Shown here: positions 48,858 through 51,241 of the stretch, piece after piece | How positions within the stretch are numbered: the stretch's first letter is position 1 | Layout of the letters: every line of letters starts with the position of its first letter | NCBI GenBank assembly: GCA_036821485.1 | Contig: DAISJM010000024.1 | Coordinates: 1 to 51,241 of the forward strand | DNA: 51,241 nt | Direction: 5' to 3' | DNA from: DAISJM01 sp036821485 | GTDB taxonomy: Bacteria; Verrucomicrobiota; Kiritimatiellia; CAIQIC01; JAGNIJ01 | Program-made: the position numbers and the translations under genes | The notes under the pieces: generated by a model | Databases searched by the model: none | What the model was told of the DNA's origin: nothing | What the model saw: only the letters and a program-made list of their open reading frames with translations

Positions 48858-49844
48858 TTACGCTCTCGGATGCGCCTGCTCGTATACCTGCTTCAATCTC
48901 TCTACCGACACATGCGTGTAGATCTGCGTGGTCGACAAGCTCGAGTGCCCGAGCAGTTCCTGCACACAGCGCAAGTCGGCTCCGGCATCCAGCATGTGCG
49001 TCGCGAAGCTGTGCCGCAGGGTATGCGGAGACAGGTTCGGATTCAATCCCGCAAAAGCCAGGTACTTCTTCATGAACCGTTCCATGGACCGGGTCGTAAG
49101 CCGCGCCCCACGACAATTCAGAAACAGCCCCGGCGGCGTTCCCCCCTTGCCCAGCACACCCCAGAACAAGTTCCGCCGCTCCACGGCATTCCTCAATGCC
49201 TGGTGCGCGGGCCTTCCAAACGGACACAACCGCTCCTTCTTGCCCTTGCCACGCACCTTGACGACACCCGAAAGAAAATCAAGCTGCCCATCGTTCAAAC
49301 CAGCCAGTTCCCCGATACGCATGCCCGTGCTGTAGAGCAACTCCAGAATCGCCGCATCGCGCCACCGGGCGTAGTCGCGCCAGGCCCTGCCGGACACTTC
49401 GCTCCCGCGCGCCTCCTTATCCTGCTCCCACATTTTCGCCGGAGCCTGCAGCAACTTGCTGACTTCACCGATGGAGAGCACGTTGGGAAGATACTTGGGC
49501 CGCTTCGGCAGGAGAAGGCCGCTGAACGGATTCACTTCGACGATCTCTTCCCGGACCATGAATTTGTAGAACGATCTCAGGCTCGAGATCTTGCGCCCGG
49601 TCGTCTTGGGTGACATCCCTGCTTTCTGGGACCCGGCCAGAAACCGACGGGCCGCATAGCGATCCACCCCTTTCCACGGGAACGGGGTCTTCGATTCCTG
49701 CCCCCAGAGCTGACCCGCAAACTGGCAGATGTCGTGTGCGTAATTTCGCACGGTGTGTTCGGAGGCGTTCTTCTCGGCGCGCAGGTGGCGGACATAGCGG
49801 CTTACCGCGTCGTCCGCGAGAACATCTTTCACCGCCAAGCTCAT
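48858..49844 (-). CDS. xerC: Tyrosine recombinase XerC-like
   Basis: A 328-residue site-specific tyrosine recombinase. The N-terminal SAM-like core-binding domain has ASEHTVRNYAHDICQF; the catalytic residues are visible: Arg in TGMRIGEL, Lys in GKGKKERLCP, His/Arg in HTLRHSFATHM, His in LGHSSLSTTQ and the Tyr nucleophile in IYTH. The gene overlaps topA (ATGA), as xerC often follows topA in bacteria, so it is probably the chromosome-dimer resolvase. The region with EARGSEVSGRAWRDYAR is an insert of about 15 residues. Confidence 0.92.
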   Translation of the reverse strand: MSLAVKDVLADDAVSRYVRHLRAEKNASEHTVRNYAHDICQFAGQLWGQESKTPFPWKGVDRYAARRFLAGSQKAGMSPKTTGRKISSLRSFYKFMVREEIVEVNPFSGLLLPKRPKYLPNVLSIGEVSKLLQAPAKMWEQDKEARGSEVSGRAWRDYARWRDAAILELLYSTGMRIGELAGLNDGQLDFLSGVVKVRGKGKKERLCPFGRPAHQALRNAVERRNLFWGVLGKGGTPPGLFLNCRGARLTTRSMERFMKKYLAFAGLNPNLSPHTLRHSFATHMLDAGADLRCVQELLGHSSLSTTQIYTHVSVERLKQVYEQAHPRA

Positions 49845-51241
49845 TCAGACGGGGCCCCGCCGTGACGAGCCTGCTTTCTGACCGGGGCGACGATGTTGAA
49901 TCGGGCCGCCAACTCGCTGTAGTTCGCAACCTGCGGCGCGTAGCGCCGGACCATCTTCTTCAACGATTCGCGTTGCTTGGGCGACAACTGCTTCTTCTGC
50001 CCAAACTGGCGCGACAGCGATTCGTAGAACTTCTGATCGTCCCACTCGCGACGGCCACGCTGCACAGCGGGTTTCCATTCCTTCACCTGCTTCAGCGCTT
50101 CCAGCAGCGGACCACTTTCGAGATCCGGCTCAACCGCCTGCATGCCGAGCTGGTTCGACAGCGCTTCATAATCGGGAATCTGATCGCTGTACTTCATGAC
50201 CAGCCGGTCCAAATAGTGAATCTGGTTGGCGGACAACGCCCGGCCGCTCTCAACCTGCTTGCGCAGCGAGTCGGCAAAGGTCTTGTCGCAGAAGATCCTC
50301 TTCCCCACCGTGCGCGCCTCGGCGAATGTCACGTTCTTCAACAAATCGAGTTTCTTGATCGTTTCCGGACGGGGCGGCTCCGGCGGCTTGCAGGCCTCTT
50401 CCAGCTCGGCGCGAATGCCCAGCGCGTCCGCCACGGCACCAAATTCCGGCAATTGATCGCGATACCGGCCGATGATCTTCTTGAGCGCGTCGACCTGACG
50501 CTCGGAAATGGGCTTGCCCTCGACGATCTGTTTCTCGATGGACTCCACGAACTTGTGGTCACCGAAGGTGCGCTTGCCACGCTTGGTCTCCGGCTGCCAT
50601 TCCCGGACCGTCCCCACCAGATCAAGCAGCGCGCGCACAACCTTCGGATCGGCCTTCGGCCCCTTGGCCTTCTCCAGCCAGACGAGGAACTCCTTGTAGA
50701 ACCGGTCCATCATGGCTTCCCACTTCACCGATCCGTTTTCCACCTCGTCGAGCGACTCTTCCATGCCCGCCGTGAACTTCACATCGAACAGCTCGCCGAG
50801 ATGCTCCACCAGGAAATCGTTGACCTGCAGTCCCACCTCCGTGGGTTTAAGCGCGCGCTTCTCCTTGAAGACATACTTGCGCGTCAGCAGCGTGGAGAGA
50901 ATCTGGGCGTATGTGCTCGGACGTCCCACACCGTTTTCTTCCAGGGCCCGCACCAGCGACGCTTCCGTGAAACGTCCCGGCGGCTGGGTAAACTTCTGCT
51001 GCTCCAACCACTCGAGGCATTCCAACCCCTCGCCCACCTCGAGCGGCGGCAAACGATCCACATCCTCTTCCTCGGCGCCCTCCTCGCCGTTCTTCTTCTT
51101 CTCTTCAACGCCCGAGGCGCGCATGTAGCCGGGAAAAACCACCTCGGACGCCGTCGCGCGGAACAGATACGTCGAGGTCCGATCCGGCGGGGGCACGGCT
51201 TCCACCTCGGCCGTGCGCTGCGCGATGCGCGCGGGCACCAT
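49841..51241 (-). CDS. topA: DNA topoisomerase I, C-terminal part (cut by the window end)
   Basis: The last 466 residues of a type IA topoisomerase; the N-terminus and active-site Tyr lie beyond the window. The visible core ends with FTEASLVRALEENGVGRPST, YAQILSTLLTRKYV, LKPTEVGLQVNDFLVEHLGE and FTAGMEESLDEVENG, typical of domain IV/II. The usual C-terminal zinc ribbons (CxxC pairs) are missing; in the last 260 residues only two Cys occur. Instead three copies of a unit of about 70 residues follow (204-277, 298-367, 381-450). An acidic loop, about 44-62, precedes the core end. Confidence 0.92.
   Translation of the reverse strand: MVPARIAQRTAEVEAVPPPDRTSTYLFRATASEVVFPGYMRASGVEEKKKNGEEGAEEEDVDRLPPLEVGEGLECLEWLEQQKFTQPPGRFTEASLVRALEENGVGRPSTYAQILSTLLTRKYVFKEKRALKPTEVGLQVNDFLVEHLGELFDVKFTAGMEESLDEVENGSVKWEAMMDRFYKEFLVWLEKAKGPKADPKVVRALLDLVGTVREWQPETKRGKRTFGDHKFVESIEKQIVEGKPISERQVDALKKIIGRYRDQLPEFGAVADALGIRAELEEACKPPEPPRPETIKKLDLLKNVTFAEARTVGKRIFCDKTFADSLRKQVESGRALSANQIHYLDRLVMKYSDQIPDYEALSNQLGMQAVEPDLESGPLLEALKQVKEWKPAVQRGRREWDDQKFYESLSRQFGQKKQLSPKQRESLKKMVRRYAPQVANYSELAARFNIVAPVRKQARHGGAPSE
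49892..50632 (-). repeat. Three protein-level repeats at the C-terminus of TopA
   Basis: Units at 50632-50411, 50350-50141 and 50101-49892 share KRxFxDxKFxxSLxxQ, then LSxxQxxxLxKxxxxY, then QxPxYxxLxxxLGI. They are diverged in DNA, so this is an old protein duplication. Confidence 0.75.

Noticed and set aside
1..51241. tRNA or rRNA genes, CRISPR arrays, insertion sequences, prophage
   Set aside because: I looked for tRNA-like cloverleafs, regular spaced repeats and transposase or integrase motifs. The only recombinase is the XerC-like gene in its usual place after topA.

Overview
The window is about 51 kb of GC-rich, densely coding bacterial chromosome. It fits a Gram-negative member of the PVC superphylum, most likely Kiritimatiellota or Verrucomicrobiota. 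The clues are LPS genes (waaA, an LptF/G permease), a PEP-CTERM protein, a secreted protein opening with a 'VYSLNVVGF' motif, a verrucomicrobial-type secreted protein with calcium-binding repeats, and an ExbB/ExbD/toroid/TPR operon of the sort seen in PVC bacteria. The assignment is inference; no rRNA or tRNA gene is present to settle it.

Layout. 1-4.1 kb is the only gene-poor part: two secreted proteins, rluA-type pseudouridine synthase and infA, set in intergenic DNA packed with palindromic REP/REPIN-like elements and degenerate word-like repeats. 4.1-13.6 kb holds mutL and a six-gene minus-strand operon (two TPR proteins, ExbB, two ExbD, and a membrane-anchored alpha/alpha-toroid protein) that looks like a proton-driven envelope machine with an unusual TonB-position partner. 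13.7-17.6 kb has a ketopantoate-reductase-family gene, a TIGR02757 gene, a secreted protein, ruvC and yebC. 17.6-30.5 kb is a long minus-strand series: gapA, pgk, tpiA, secG, an oligopeptide ABC transporter (binding protein, OppB, OppC), an SGNH/TPR protein and an EF-G-like GTPase. 30.7-34.4 kb, on the plus strand, holds an alpha-CTD/sigma-4-like regulator, an LptF/G permease, a PilZ-like protein and pilT. 34.5-36.5 kb is a divergent AmrS/Memo pair. 36.5-51.2 kb is again minus strand: topA (cut by the window end), xerC, waaA, an RMD1-family gene, a PduO-type adenosyltransferase, murB, the suf operon with its own Rrf2 regulator (rrf2, sufT, sufC, sufB, sufD, Rieske ferredoxin, sufS, sufU), a retropepsin-like protein and pdxH.

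The observations most worth a second look are: an extra beta-sandwich-like domain inserted in the first periplasmic loop of OppB; an intrinsic terminator hairpin lying inside the signal-peptide codons of the Opp lipoprotein; word-like intergenic repeat sequence apparently read as the N-terminus of OppC; a leader of about 56 nt before rrf2-suf with mutually exclusive hairpins around the ribosome-binding site; a topoisomerase I whose visible C-terminus is three copies of a 70-residue repeat with no zinc ribbons; the ExbB-ExbD-toroid-TPR operon; and REPIN-like composites around rluA/infA. All domain calls were made by reading sequence and motifs, with no database search.
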